A stretch of DNA of 64,000 bases from Pedobacter sp. Leaf216. GTDB taxonomy: Bacteria; Bacteroidota; Bacteroidia; Sphingobacteriales; Sphingobacteriaceae. The notes beneath the pieces were generated by a model, which ran no database searches, had not been told where the DNA came from, and saw nothing but the letters and a program-made list of their open reading frames with translations. Position 1 is the stretch's first letter. Each line of letters opens with the position of its first letter. Positions 27,000-35,482 of the stretch are shown one piece after another. The stretch is from NCBI RefSeq assembly GCF_001421515.1, contig NZ_LMKM01000012.1:951-64950 (forward strand), in the 5' to 3' direction. The position numbers and the translations under genes are program-made.

Positions 27000-27385
27000 C
27001 TATACAAGAAATATGTTTTGTGCCGCTAATATCGGCTTTTTATTGCTTTTTACCTACGTTTATCATATGATTGCCGACATTTTTAGTCAGATAAATGTTA
27101 TATAATATTGATTGATGCTATTGGTATCAATTGGAAATTCTCATGAAAGTTTCGCGCTATGCGCAGCGGCCAATCATGAGTATCATGAAACCTTCCTGCC
27201 GTGCGCAGCGGCAAATCATGAGTATCATGAAACCTTCCTGCCATGCGCAGCGGCAAATTATGAGTATCATGAAACCTTCCTGCCGTGGGCAGCGGCAAAT
27301 CATGAGTTTTAGCTTAATTTTTGGTGTAAGTGTTTGATATTTTAAATTTGATGTAGGATGTTACCATCAGATTCCACAACCAAAA
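27000..27385. other. 386-base gap between hemH and the ketolase gene
   Basis: Apart from the 42-bp tandem repeat array annotated separately I see no gene. Short frames through the repeats on both strands are by-products of the repeat length being a multiple of three. The left 100 bases are AT-rich and must contain the hemH promoter; no TAnnTTTG match stands out. Confidence 0.5.
27141..27307. repeat. 42-bp tandem repeat array with internal palindromes
   Basis: Three full 42-base units start at 27173, 27215 and 27257 and differ by only a few bases; a diverged half unit precedes (27141-27172) and a 9-base start of a fourth follows (27299). Each unit carries TCATGA twice (TCATGAGTATCATGA) and GCCG-TGCGCAG-CGGC, itself able to form a hairpin around the palindrome TGCGCA. 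There are no unique spacers, so it is not a CRISPR array. Confidence 0.9.
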
Positions 27386-28060
27386 TTATCCTTTTGTTTT
27401 ATAAAGCTGCCACCAGGGCATGGCGGGTTTTTGATGGTGTTCTAAGTGATAACCGAAAAAGTAACAGGTTATGAAGGCGATAAAATGATTTTTTTGTAAC
27501 GTGGCTGCATGGTATTCATTATCATGTTCGCCTTTGTGAGGTAGGTAGGTTCCGAAATAAAACAGCTGAAAAGTGCTTATCAGCGATGGAAGTACCCAAA
27601 ACAACAGCAGGTTCTTTTGATCAATCCAAATTTTTAATACATTAAATGCAACCGCCATTATAACCAATTGAATTACCGTAACATAATTTAGCATAAAGCG
27701 GAAATACCATTTCCAAAAACCATGAGGGGCAAAATCAGGATCATCTTCGGTATGTACACGCCTGTGGTGCTGGTGGTGTTTGGCATATAAGCGGTTGTAA
27801 AAAAATCCTGCGTAAAGAAAAACAGCAAGGTAACCGATGAAATTATTTGCAGTTTTGTTAGCAGAAATTGTTCCGTGCATAGCATCGTGGGCTGTAATAA
27901 ACAAACCGGTATATAAATGCATCTGAACAAAAACCATCAGGTAAACTAATGGATTGCTCCAAACAAAATCCCAGCTAAGCAAAAAATAAAGCGAAATAAA
28001 CCAACAGGCAATTACGGTTAACGCAACCAGTATTCCGATATGTGGGTTTATAGTTTTCAA
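27386..28060 (-). CDS. CrtW-like beta-carotene ketolase (membrane fatty acid hydroxylase/desaturase fold)
   Basis: A 224-residue integral membrane di-iron enzyme. All three histidine boxes of CrtW are seen: HDAMH at 58-62, HHQHH at 95-99 and HLEHH near the C-terminus (GYHLEHHQKPAMPWWQ); FYFGTYLPHKGEHD and EDDPDF are also CrtW-like. It would add a 4-keto group to a beta-ionone ring using O2. The first codon appears to be TTG at 28060, since no ATG lies in frame before the first membrane helix. It is near other carotenoid genes on the same strand. A plain fatty acid desaturase is unlikely given the box sequences. Confidence 0.85.
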   Translation of the reverse strand: MKTINPHIGILVALTVIACWFISLYFLLSWDFVWSNPLVYLMVFVQMHLYTGLFITAHDAMHGTISANKTANNFIGYLAVFLYAGFFYNRLYAKHHQHHRRVHTEDDPDFAPHGFWKWYFRFMLNYVTVIQLVIMAVAFNVLKIWIDQKNLLLFWVLPSLISTFQLFYFGTYLPHKGEHDNEYHAATLQKNHFIAFITCYFFGYHLEHHQKPAMPWWQLYKTKG

Positions 28061-28081
28061 ATTTCTATTATTTTAATAATG

Positions 28082-28170
28082 TGGTAGTCATCCGGAGCGA
28101 AGTGCAACGAATTCGAGAATCTATCAAAACAAATCTCTCCATTCACTGAGAGCCAGTCGGGATGAAAATA
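28082..28170. repeat. Short dispersed inverted-repeat element
   Basis: Ends TAGTCATCC (about 28085) and GGGATGAAAATACTA (to about 28170) are imperfect inverted copies. It fills most of the 155-base gap between the ketolase and ispH. GTCATCC-type ends recur at 45488 and 51846. Confidence 0.4.
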
Positions 28171-28215
28171 CTACTATATAAACTATTATTAATTCTTTTG
28201 AGATCTTCTTACAAT

Positions 28216-29067
28216 TTAATACTGCTCCAGCGAAGCTTTAACTTTCTCCATCAACCACATTGGCGTAGAGGTGGCACCACAGATACCCACTTTATCATTC
28301 TCATTAAACCAGGTTTGATTTAACTCTTCTACATTGGAAATGAAATATGAATTATCGTTATGCTTTTTACAAACATCATAAAGCACTTTCCCATTAGATG
28401 ATTTTTTTCCGGAAACGAAAATAATTCTGTCGTAATGGCTTACAAATTCTTCGAGTTCTTCGTAACGGTTAGATACTTGTCTGCAAATGGTATCGTTGGC
28501 TTTAACTTCATAACCACGACTTAATAATTCATCTTTAATGTGGTAAAATTTATCGGTGCTTTTAGTGGTTTGACTATATAAGGTAAATTTAGCTGGAAGA
28601 TCTACATTGTCTAGTTCGGCCAGATCTTGAAAAACAATCGCCTTACCATCTGTTTGCCCTTGCAACCCGATTACTTCGGCATGGCCATGTTTACCAAAAA
28701 TAAGTACCTGCTCATCATCATCGTGTGAGTTTTTAATCCTGTTTTGCAGTTTAAGCACAACCGGGCAAGAGGCATCTATCAGGGTAAGGTTGTTTTCTAA
28801 AGCAAGCTGATAGGTTGAAGGGGCTTCGCCATGTGCCCTGATCAGCACTTTTTCATCCCTCAAGTTTTTTAAAACCTCGTGATCAATAATTTTTAATCCA
28901 CGTTTGGCTAAACGCTCAACTTCTTCATCGTTATGAACAATATCGCCAAGGCAGTATAAATAACCTTCATTATCTAAAATATCTTCGGCCATTTCGATAG
29001 CATATACTACCCCAAAGCAAAAGCCTGATGATTTATCGATGTTAACCTGTAAGTTTAAATTGCTCAT
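28216..29067 (-). CDS. ispH: 4-hydroxy-3-methylbut-2-enyl diphosphate reductase
   Basis: A 283-residue [4Fe-4S] enzyme (LytB) making IPP and DMAPP in the last step of the MEP pathway, supplying carotenoid and quinone precursors. The three cluster cysteines are visible in SSGFCFGV (about residue 17), DASCPVV and NDTICRQVSNRYEEL. SQTTKSTDKFYHI and GICGATSTPMWLME are also typical. It is placed between the ketolase and CruF-like genes on the same strand, consistent with a carotenoid supply role, although separate gaps of about 155 and 390 bases argue against a single operon. Confidence 0.95.
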   Translation of the reverse strand: MSNLNLQVNIDKSSGFCFGVVYAIEMAEDILDNEGYLYCLGDIVHNDEEVERLAKRGLKIIDHEVLKNLRDEKVLIRAHGEAPSTYQLALENNLTLIDASCPVVLKLQNRIKNSHDDDEQVLIFGKHGHAEVIGLQGQTDGKAIVFQDLAELDNVDLPAKFTLYSQTTKSTDKFYHIKDELLSRGYEVKANDTICRQVSNRYEELEEFVSHYDRIIFVSGKKSSNGKVLYDVCKKHNDNSYFISNVEELNQTWFNENDKVGICGATSTPMWLMEKVKASLEQY

Positions 29068-29082
29068 TTTTTTCAGGATTAC

Positions 29083-29423
29083 TTATTTATCGTTGTAATG
29101 TTCCTTTGCAGAAATTATAAAAATTGTAATAATCTCTTCATTGATCCTATAGACTAATCTATCTTTTTATTTATTTGTTTGACCAGTAGCCAAAAATCAG
29201 ATTTTAACTGTTCTTGTTTACGTACGCCTGATAAAGGATGAATGCTTAATTTTACAAATATTTGCTGAAGCTTCTTAATTGAAGCCCTAGCGCCTGATTT
29301 AAGAATGATTGCCAGTTGTTTTTAGCCTTTTTCTTCCTTAAAAGTTATATTTAACACCTGTAACACAGCCTCGATTGGCAAAAGTTATTTGATATCTTTA
29401 GGCTGCACGATTAGTGTTTCCAT
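29083..29423 (-). pseudogene. Fused remnant of a toxin-antitoxin pair (YoeB/Txe-type toxin)
   Basis: Read on the minus strand from an ATG at 29423, the residues METLIVQP begin an antitoxin-like sequence; after a frameshift it continues as DIK, a stop, LLPIEAVLQVLNITFKEEKG and another stop. In the same frame toxin sequence follows at once (KQLAIILKSGARASIKKLQQ, then HPLSGVRKQEQLKSDFW), and after one more frameshift near the INKK codons it ends as RLVYRINEEIITIFIISAKEHYNDK at 29083. The HP..G....EQLK, RLVYRI and HY blocks are those of YoeB/Txe RelE-type toxins. The antitoxin C-terminus and toxin N-terminus are missing, so a deletion joined the two. Confidence 0.75.
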
Positions 29424-29457
29424 AATTATTTATATTATCCGAAATCAGATAACAAAA

Positions 29458-30132
29458 TTAAGCAAAAATATTTGTTCCGGTTGTCATGTATAAGACAACA
29501 AAAAAGATTAGCTGTGCCGCAAACATGGTTACGCCGATATATTTTTGTTGCTTTAAACCCAATGCATAGTAAAACTTCAATAAAATTAATGAAACTATAA
29601 ACCAGGCAACATAATTTTGCACAGGAATTTCGTGCCAGTCCCATTGCCAGTAATTAAATTTCATGGCTACGGGCTCTAAAAAGAAATCGAAGCCAACCAA
29701 TACAAAGGCACCGATAACGGAGGCTAAAATACTGTTCCTGATCTTCATGCTTTTCATCATCTGGCCGATACTAAAAATCAGGATCACCCAATTAACGCCC
29801 ATAAGCAAAGGAACCGCAGCAATTTTATACCCTAATGTATCGCCATAATAATAGCTGCCGAATATTTTCCCTGTATGCACGCCCAAAACTTCAACCAAAA
29901 AACCGCAGAGAAAAACGCCCGAAACAAATAATAAAAGCCGTTTTACATCGGCATTGTATGCAAAAACAATTACTGCAAACATGAGCAATAAATGAAACGG
30001 AACAAGTTTAATGAAATAAGGCTGAGCGGCAGGAATTAAAAAACCGAACAAGCCAACCAAATGAAAAATGATAATTACCGCAACTGCAATCCTTTTAACC
30101 TTTAAATCACTTTGATCGTTCTGCCCTTCCAT
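29458..30132 (-). CDS. CruF-like carotenoid 1',2'-hydratase (DUF422)
   Basis: A 224-residue membrane protein with about seven helices. The family blocks FLVEVLGVHTGKIFGSYYYG (about 81-100), VPLLMGVNWVILIFS and FDFFLEPVAMKFNYWQW match CruF, which adds water across the 1',2' double bond of the open end of monocyclic carotenes. Its start overlaps the end of the upstream glycosyltransferase gene by 31 bases, and that gene overlaps the acyltransferase by four, so the three form one operon: acyltransferase, glycosyltransferase, hydratase. The product would carry the 1'-hydroxyl that the glycosyltransferase can use. Confidence 0.85.
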   Translation of the reverse strand: MEGQNDQSDLKVKRIAVAVIIIFHLVGLFGFLIPAAQPYFIKLVPFHLLLMFAVIVFAYNADVKRLLLFVSGVFLCGFLVEVLGVHTGKIFGSYYYGDTLGYKIAAVPLLMGVNWVILIFSIGQMMKSMKIRNSILASVIGAFVLVGFDFFLEPVAMKFNYWQWDWHEIPVQNYVAWFIVSLILLKFYYALGLKQQKYIGVTMFAAQLIFFVVLYMTTGTNIFA

Positions 30133-31199
30133 GTGCCTGTTTTAAAAATATGTTTTTTTATAGAGATGATTGAAATGATTAAGAAGAAAAACATCTGAAA
30201 CGGATGCAAAATCATATTGATCAAAACATTTTGTCCGGATAAATAAGAGATCATCATTCTGCTTAATACTATTAAAGTTAATGGTAATACAAGTAAAGCA
30301 ACATTAAAGTTTAGTATTAAAATTAAGGGCCCTACGATTACCAAAAGCTGGTAAAGTAATAATATTATGATGTTATTACCAAAACCCGCAAGTAAATTAT
30401 TACTAAAACCGTTTACGCTTTCCCCCAGATTTTTGTACATCCTGCAATAAATCAGTCCGTTGGCAAGCAGTGCTTCCGCATTAAATTTTTCTTGCTTTAC
30501 CAGTTTCATAATCTCCACATCTTCTACAACCTGGTGTTTAACACGTTCATGCCACTGGTTTTCTTTATAATTACCAGCATTAAAAAACATACATTGGCCG
30601 CTTGCTGCCGCAAAAGCAGGATTTTTCGACAATCTTACCAAACGTAAAGGCAATAAGTTTAAAAGTATAAAATGCATTAAGGGTACAGTTAAGCGCTCAC
30701 CAATTGTTTGCATTACCTGGTTGGTAAAAACACTCAATAAAGCCAGGTTACCTATTTCCATACGCGCAATTAAACTGTTGATCAACCCTCTCTTAATCGT
30801 TTCATCTGCATCGATAAACAAAAGATATTTACCTGTGGCCAATTCGCTGAGCTGATGGCAGGCATAATTTTTACCGAGCCAGTTTGGAGTGAGAGTATTT
30901 CCTTTAACCACTTTAAATTGTGGATTGGTTGAGCAAAAATCAGCTACTAGCTTAAAAGTGTCATCACTGCTATTGTCGTCCAAAACAATAACTTCATAGT
31001 TGGAATAATCCTGATTTTTTATCGAATTCAACAATTCCAATATATTACCCGCCTCATCCCTAGCTGGTATCAATATAGAAACTTTATCATGGTAATGCTT
31101 AACCACCCTGGGCAGTTTCGGGTTGGAAAGAAAATTAAAAACGGTGACAGAAAACCGGATAACCAGAAAAATTAAAACTGCGTAAATAAAAATTGTCAT
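30102..31199 (-). CDS. Family-2 glycosyltransferase, CruC-like (carotenoid glycosylation)
   Basis: A 365-residue membrane glycosyltransferase. An N-terminal helix (1-20) is followed by a GT-A domain with SILIPARDEAGNILELLNS, the DDNSSDDTF loop and the metal-binding DADE (LFIDADETI), then VEDVEIMKLVKQEKF and two to three C-terminal helices (about 265-350). The arrangement matches the carotenoid 1'-glucosyltransferase CruC. Directly coupled CruF-like and acyltransferase genes make a carotenoid acceptor much more likely than a cell-wall acceptor, but this is context inference. Donor sugar unknown. Confidence 0.8.
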   Translation of the reverse strand: MTIFIYAVLIFLVIRFSVTVFNFLSNPKLPRVVKHYHDKVSILIPARDEAGNILELLNSIKNQDYSNYEVIVLDDNSSDDTFKLVADFCSTNPQFKVVKGNTLTPNWLGKNYACHQLSELATGKYLLFIDADETIKRGLINSLIARMEIGNLALLSVFTNQVMQTIGERLTVPLMHFILLNLLPLRLVRLSKNPAFAAASGQCMFFNAGNYKENQWHERVKHQVVEDVEIMKLVKQEKFNAEALLANGLIYCRMYKNLGESVNGFSNNLLAGFGNNIIILLLYQLLVIVGPLILILNFNVALLVLPLTLIVLSRMMISYLSGQNVLINMILHPFQMFFFLIISIISIKKHIFKTGTWKGRTIKVI

Positions 31200-31834
31200 T
31201 CAATAATCTGAGTTTGTTTAACAAGCGATTGATCGTAATGTTTATTATAGGCACTTTTTAATAACTGTAAACTCACGTACTCTTCATCCTCCCATTGCTG
31301 CAGATAAGTATAGGCGGATGGTTTCCTATTGGCAAAATAATCTATAAAAGTAGCAGCAAAAATAATATTGATTTTCTTTTTACTGGCATTAATCATCTGC
31401 ATAACACCTTTTTCAAAGCTAATACTTTTCACATGGTTCGAATACAATTTCCCCTGGGGAAACACAAGTACCATGTTATTTGGATCATTTAACAGTTCGC
31501 CAGCATAATTAAGCACTGTTAAAACATCTTTACCTTTATTTTCGGCAGCAAAAGCGCCGAGGTATTTCAGAAAACCGACTTTATTATAGTTTTCGGCATT
31601 TACCAGCACATGAAACTGCTTTTTGAATACAATTTTATTAATGTAAAAAATAAAAAAACCATCCCACCAGCTAAAATGATTGGCTAAAATCAAAATAGAT
31701 GAATCTTGCTTAACCGGAAGCTTATCGAAATTAAATGCTGAAAAATCTTTCTTGATAATGAACTGAATGTACCAGGAAAAAAAGTTGAAGATTAAATTAT
31801 TTTTTCTGGGTTGATACATTTGGGGAAATTGCAA
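31196..31834 (-). CDS. PlsC-type acyltransferase, CruD-like
   Basis: A 212-residue acyltransferase of the lysophosphatidate (PlsC) fold. The HX4D motif is HFSWWD in ILANHFSWWDGFFI (about 50-63); the second block reads VFPQGKL where most PlsC proteins have FPEGT, so the Glu is replaced by Gln. It starts the operon with the CruC-like glycosyltransferase (4-base overlap). In green sulfur bacteria a similar enzyme, CruD, acylates the sugar of a carotenoid glucoside, and that role fits here. A phospholipid role cannot be excluded. Confidence 0.75.
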   Translation of the reverse strand: MQFPQMYQPRKNNLIFNFFSWYIQFIIKKDFSAFNFDKLPVKQDSSILILANHFSWWDGFFIFYINKIVFKKQFHVLVNAENYNKVGFLKYLGAFAAENKGKDVLTVLNYAGELLNDPNNMVLVFPQGKLYSNHVKSISFEKGVMQMINASKKKINIIFAATFIDYFANRKPSAYTYLQQWEDEEYVSLQLLKSAYNKHYDQSLVKQTQIIE

Positions 31835-32055
31835 AAAAATGAGGTTAATTGCAAATCTGAATAGTTATAGTCAGCCATAGTTATCGTTTATAACGAGAAT
31901 TGGTGAGATCCAAATTTATAATGTGGTGGATAAATTAAGTACTAGCGATACAATCGCTGTTCTCATATATCTTCGCTACAAACGAGGACGATTTAACGAA
32001 ATAAAGCAACTGAAACTATTCTATAAATCATCTTGCCTCTTCAACTCCCTAACAA

Positions 32056-32562
32056 TTAGCTCAAATACACACGGTCTTCCTCACCTTCAACATCCATCAC
32101 CACATCTACATGCTCTTTTAATATAGTGGCGAGCTCCAACCCTACAAAATCAGTTGCGATTGGAAAAATTTTATGACTTCTATCTACAAGAACTACTGTA
32201 CGAATTTTTTTATGAGGGGTATTTAAGAAAACACCCAAACCATAAGCCAAGGTTTTACCACTGTTCAATACATCATCTACAATAATAATCACTTTATTTT
32301 TCCAATGGCTTTCGTCTAGATCCGTTGAAGCGACCAATTTGCTGCTTTCTTTTTGAAGATCGATGCGCAAAAGGGTTAATTTAAAACCTGAAATCTTTTT
32401 AAGTACTTTTTCCAATCTAACGGCAAGTTTATAGCCTCGGTCCCAAATGCCGGCAAGTACAATTTCTTTTTCATTCAGGTTATCTTCCAAAATCTGATAT
32501 GCTATGCGGTCTATTTTCTGCTGAATCTGTTTCTTGTTAAGAATAAGTAATTGCGATGCCAT
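32056..32562 (-). CDS. Phosphoribosyltransferase family protein (PyrR-like)
   Basis: A 168-residue type I phosphoribosyltransferase. The PRPP-binding motif VIIIVDDVLNSGKTLAYGL is at about 94-112; AGIWDRGYKLAVRL and a C-terminal FVGLELATILKEHVDVVMD follow the PyrR/PRTase pattern. The open frame extends to 32745, but the ATG at 32562 (MASQLLILNKKQIQQKIDR) is the start typical of the family, and the extra 61 residues look like non-coding translation. No pyrimidine gene is adjacent, so regulation of a pyr operon is not supported; it may be a nucleobase salvage enzyme. Confidence 0.85.
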   Translation of the reverse strand: MASQLLILNKKQIQQKIDRIAYQILEDNLNEKEIVLAGIWDRGYKLAVRLEKVLKKISGFKLTLLRIDLQKESSKLVASTDLDESHWKNKVIIIVDDVLNSGKTLAYGLGVFLNTPHKKIRTVVLVDRSHKIFPIATDFVGLELATILKEHVDVVMDVEGEEDRVYLS

Positions 32563-32754
32563 TGTATAAAAAGGATTGAATACAAAAAGAACGATTTTAA
32601 GCCTGAAATTCAAACTATTTAAAAAATAATTTCGATTACTTGCAACGTTTCGTTTAGAGATGCGTCTAATCAATAACCAAAACACAAAATCATGAAATAT
32701 CGGCCTGCAAACACAGCGAATCGATAGTTCAGCATTATTTAACAAAATACAATT

Positions 32755-33459
32755 ATGAAAACCCTTATCAAATCATCCGCAATCTTATTTATGATCGTAA
32801 CCAGCTATATCGCTAGAGCACAGGAATCGAAAAATTTCCCTGTGAAAAATTTTAGCGGGATAAGCGTAAGTAGCGGAATAGATTTATACCTCACACAAGG
32901 AAACAGCGAAAGCATAAGCATTAAATCTGATTCAGAAACCCTTAACGATATCGTTGTTGAACAAAACGGCGATAATGTGAACATAAAATTTAGAGATGGC
33001 ATTAAATGGAGCGGCATGTTTAAAAACCGCGTAATTAAGGCTTATGTAAGTTTTAAAACATTAAATGCACTTGCAGCGTCGGGAGGATCGGATGTTTTTA
33101 CGCAAAACCAGATTAAAACAGATAAACTGGCTATCCGCTCTTCGGGTGGATCAGACTTAAAACTGACTATATCATGTAACGACCTTTCCGTTCAATCCAG
33201 TGGTGGCAGCGATATTGATTTGAAAGGCAAAGCGTCAAATATGACCATACAATCAAGCGGCGGCAGTGATGTTAATGCTTATGAACTGGTTACAGATTAT
33301 GCAAAAGTGCAGGCCTCAGGTGGTTCTGACGTTAGTTTAAATGTAAATAAAGGCTTGGAAGCAAGCGCAAGTGGTGGTGGAGATGTAAGTTATAAAGGAA
33401 ATGCTTCACTTAAGAAAACATCAAGTTCGAAAAGCGGAGAAGTACACCACGTAAATTAA
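32755..33459 (+). CDS. GIN-domain (DUF2807) secreted protein
   Basis: A 234-residue exported protein: signal peptide to about residue 22 (SYIARA), then a right-handed beta-helix domain of the 'head GIN' family. Successive turns repeat the block (A/S)SGGSD followed by a hydrophobic residue six times between about residue 104 and 210 (ASGGSDV, SSGGSDL, SSGGSDI, SSGGSDV, ASGGSDV, ASGGGDV), and KNFSGISVSSGIDLYLTQG opens the domain. Such proteins are abundant in Bacteroidota and face the periplasm or cell surface; the role is unknown. It has its own strong terminator. Confidence 0.92.
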   Translation: MKTLIKSSAILFMIVTSYIARAQESKNFPVKNFSGISVSSGIDLYLTQGNSESISIKSDSETLNDIVVEQNGDNVNIKFRDGIKWSGMFKNRVIKAYVSFKTLNALAASGGSDVFTQNQIKTDKLAIRSSGGSDLKLTISCNDLSVQSSGGSDIDLKGKASNMTIQSSGGSDVNAYELVTDYAKVQASGGSDVSLNVNKGLEASASGGGDVSYKGNASLKKTSSSKSGEVHHVN

Positions 33460-33483
33460 GAGTTTAGTTTAGTTAATGATAAT

Positions 33484-33518
33484 ACGCTGCTTTGTGGATG
33501 CAAAGCAGCGTTTTTTTT
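33484..33518 (+). terminator. Strong terminator after the GIN-domain gene
   Basis: ACGCTGCTTTG at 33484-33494 pairs perfectly with CAAAGCAGCGT at 33501-33511, with a 6-base loop and a run of eight Ts from 33511. Confidence 0.88.
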
Positions 33519-33583
33519 ATAATGAGTATACAGATTAATGATTATTGAGTTTTACGTTTTCATTAATAGACTCAAATTACGCA

Positions 33584-33991
33584 CTATTTTTTCTTATACG
33601 GGTAATAAATAAAATTGGCGCCTTCGGGAACAATTACGAATACACACATATAATCTTCCGGTTTTTTATAAACCTTTAAAAACGGATCTTTTTTCTCTTT
33701 ACTGATAATTCCTTTTTCTACAAATTCTTCCAACGTAGAAGCTTGTATGGTCCAATCGGTATTGAGTTCTTCTTTATTTAAAATAAGTTCGCCGATATTT
33801 ACTTCGTGTTGATGTGCAATAAAAATCGGGTAGGCAGAAATGCCCTCAACCATAATTTCTATAGCCACCTCTTTAATGGCATCAGCATAAAATTCCAGGT
33901 CTTTCTCTAAACTTACCAGCGGACTTTCCTGTTTCTTTTGCGGGTCTCCGCTATCTTCTGGCGTTGCGCTTAATAATTCTTCTCTATTCAT
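33584..33991 (-). CDS. Conserved-looking hypothetical protein, 135 aa
   Basis: Not recognised as a characterised family. A soluble acidic 135-residue protein: a disordered, Ser/Pro/Glu-rich start (about 1-27), a helix (DLEFYADAIKEVAIEIM) and an alpha/beta C-terminal region with EEFVEKGIISKEKKDPFLKVYKKPEDYMCVF. No catalytic motif, cysteine cluster or signal is visible. It precedes rlmD downstream on the same strand with an 81-base gap. The composition and start context look like a real gene, likely of a Bacteroidota-restricted family. Confidence 0.7.
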   Translation of the reverse strand: MNREELLSATPEDSGDPQKKQESPLVSLEKDLEFYADAIKEVAIEIMVEGISAYPIFIAHQHEVNIGELILNKEELNTDWTIQASTLEEFVEKGIISKEKKDPFLKVYKKPEDYMCVFVIVPEGANFIYYPYKKK

Positions 33992-34072
33992 ACCTAACTA
34001 ATTATTGAATGTTGAATGATTTAATCTTTAGGCAATTGACACATTCAATTCTCTCATTCAATCAATTATACC

Positions 34073-35482
34073 TTATTTTAATTTCAACAATACCACGTTT
34101 TCTACATGTTGCGTGTGCGGAAACATATCTACCGGTTTAATGCGCACCACATCATACTTCTCTTTCAGCAACTCCAAATCACGCGCCTGGGTAGCGGCAT
34201 TACAACTTACATAAACAATTTTTTCTGATTCCATTTCCAATAAACGCTGCACCACATCTGCGTGCATACCAGCACGGGGTGGATCGGTGATTACTACATC
34301 AGGTTTACCGTGCGCAAGGATAAATTCAGATGTAAGAATATCTTTCATATCCCCAGCATAAAAAATCGTATTGTCGATCCCGTTTAATTCTGAGTTAAAC
34401 TTTGCATCTTCAATTGCGGTGGGTACATACTCTACCCCTACAACCTGTTTAACATTTTTGGCTATAAAATTAGCAATGGTTCCTGCACCGGTGTATAAAT
34501 CGTAAACCAGTTCATCACCCTTAAATCCGGCAAAATCGCGGGTTATTTTATATAGTTCAAAAGCCTGTTCAGAATTGGTTTGATAAAAAGATTTTACGCC
34601 AATTTTAAACCTTATTCCGTCCATTTCTTCGAAAATGTGATCGCGGCCAGAAAATACCATCACCTCCTGATCGAAAATGGTATCGTTTTTCTTTTGATTA
34701 ACAATATAAAGTAATGAGGTTACCTGAGGGAACTCAGCTTTAAGGAAATTCATCAATCCATCAATCTGCTCCTGTTCCGGATACGCAAAAACAACCGCTA
34801 CCATTACTTCACCTGTGCTGGAAGTACGGATAATCAGGTTACGCAAAACACCTTCATGGTTACGTAGGTCGTAAAACGACAAGCTGTTTGCTAATGCATA
34901 TTTACGTACGGCATTTCTGATCGAATTTGAGGGCTCATCCTGTAAATAACAATGGTCGATATCTAAAATTTTATCAAAACGCAATGGTACGTGAAAACCC
35001 AATGCGTTCATATCAAAATCCTCTTCGCGCTCGATATCGGTTTTTTCCAACCAACGTTTGTTCGAAAAAGTAAATTCGAGCTTATTGCGATAATACCTGT
35101 TTTTTGCAGAACCTAAAATGGGTTCAGTACCGGAAGTATCTATTTTACCAAGACGCTGCAACGCGGCTTCAACATTTTTCTGTTTAAACTTTAATTGAGC
35201 ATCGTAGCCCATGTGCTGCCATTTGCAACCGCCACAGGTTCCGAAATGAGGACAGAAAGGATCGGTACGCAAGGCTGATTTTTCGTGTAACTGTTCGATG
35301 ATGGCTTCGGCAAAATTTTTTTTCTTTTTGGTTAACCTAACATCTACCACATCACCGGGAACGGCTTTATCAACAAAAATGACCAATTCGTCGGCTTTGC
35401 CTACACCTTTTCCTTCTTCAGCAATATCGATTATTTGTACGTTTGGAACAATAGTTACCGTACCTGGTTTTCTTCTACTCAT
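34073..35482 (-). CDS. rlmD: 23S rRNA (uracil-5-)-methyltransferase RlmD (RumA)
   Basis: A 469-residue SAM-dependent RNA methyltransferase forming m5U in 23S rRNA. A TRAM domain (about 10-68, IAEEGKGVGKADELVIFVDKAV) leads to the Fe-S cysteines Cys77, Cys83 and Cys86 (FCPHFGTCGGCKWQH) and a fourth in DIDHCYLQ. The catalytic domain has DLYTGAGTIANFIA for SAM, ITDPPRAGMH and the nucleophile Cys in IVYVSCNAATQARDL. RlmD and RlmCD/TrmA differ in target U; RlmD (U1939) is the best guess from the iron-sulfur cysteines and TRAM domain. Confidence 0.92.
   Translation of the reverse strand: MSRRKPGTVTIVPNVQIIDIAEEGKGVGKADELVIFVDKAVPGDVVDVRLTKKKKNFAEAIIEQLHEKSALRTDPFCPHFGTCGGCKWQHMGYDAQLKFKQKNVEAALQRLGKIDTSGTEPILGSAKNRYYRNKLEFTFSNKRWLEKTDIEREEDFDMNALGFHVPLRFDKILDIDHCYLQDEPSNSIRNAVRKYALANSLSFYDLRNHEGVLRNLIIRTSSTGEVMVAVVFAYPEQEQIDGLMNFLKAEFPQVTSLLYIVNQKKNDTIFDQEVMVFSGRDHIFEEMDGIRFKIGVKSFYQTNSEQAFELYKITRDFAGFKGDELVYDLYTGAGTIANFIAKNVKQVVGVEYVPTAIEDAKFNSELNGIDNTIFYAGDMKDILTSEFILAHGKPDVVITDPPRAGMHADVVQRLLEMESEKIVYVSCNAATQARDLELLKEKYDVVRIKPVDMFPHTQHVENVVLLKLK

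Noticed and set aside
27173..27298. CRISPR array
   Set aside because: Units are directly head to tail with no unique spacers, and no cas gene is present in the window.
27098..27337. Three short open frames on both strands across the 42-bp repeats
   Set aside because: The frames exist because 42 is a multiple of three and the unit lacks stops. The peptides are simple repeats with no start context or family likeness.
32563..32745. N-terminal extension of the phosphoribosyltransferase
   Set aside because: The 61 extra residues do not resemble a domain, and MASQLLILNKKQIQQK is the family-like start.
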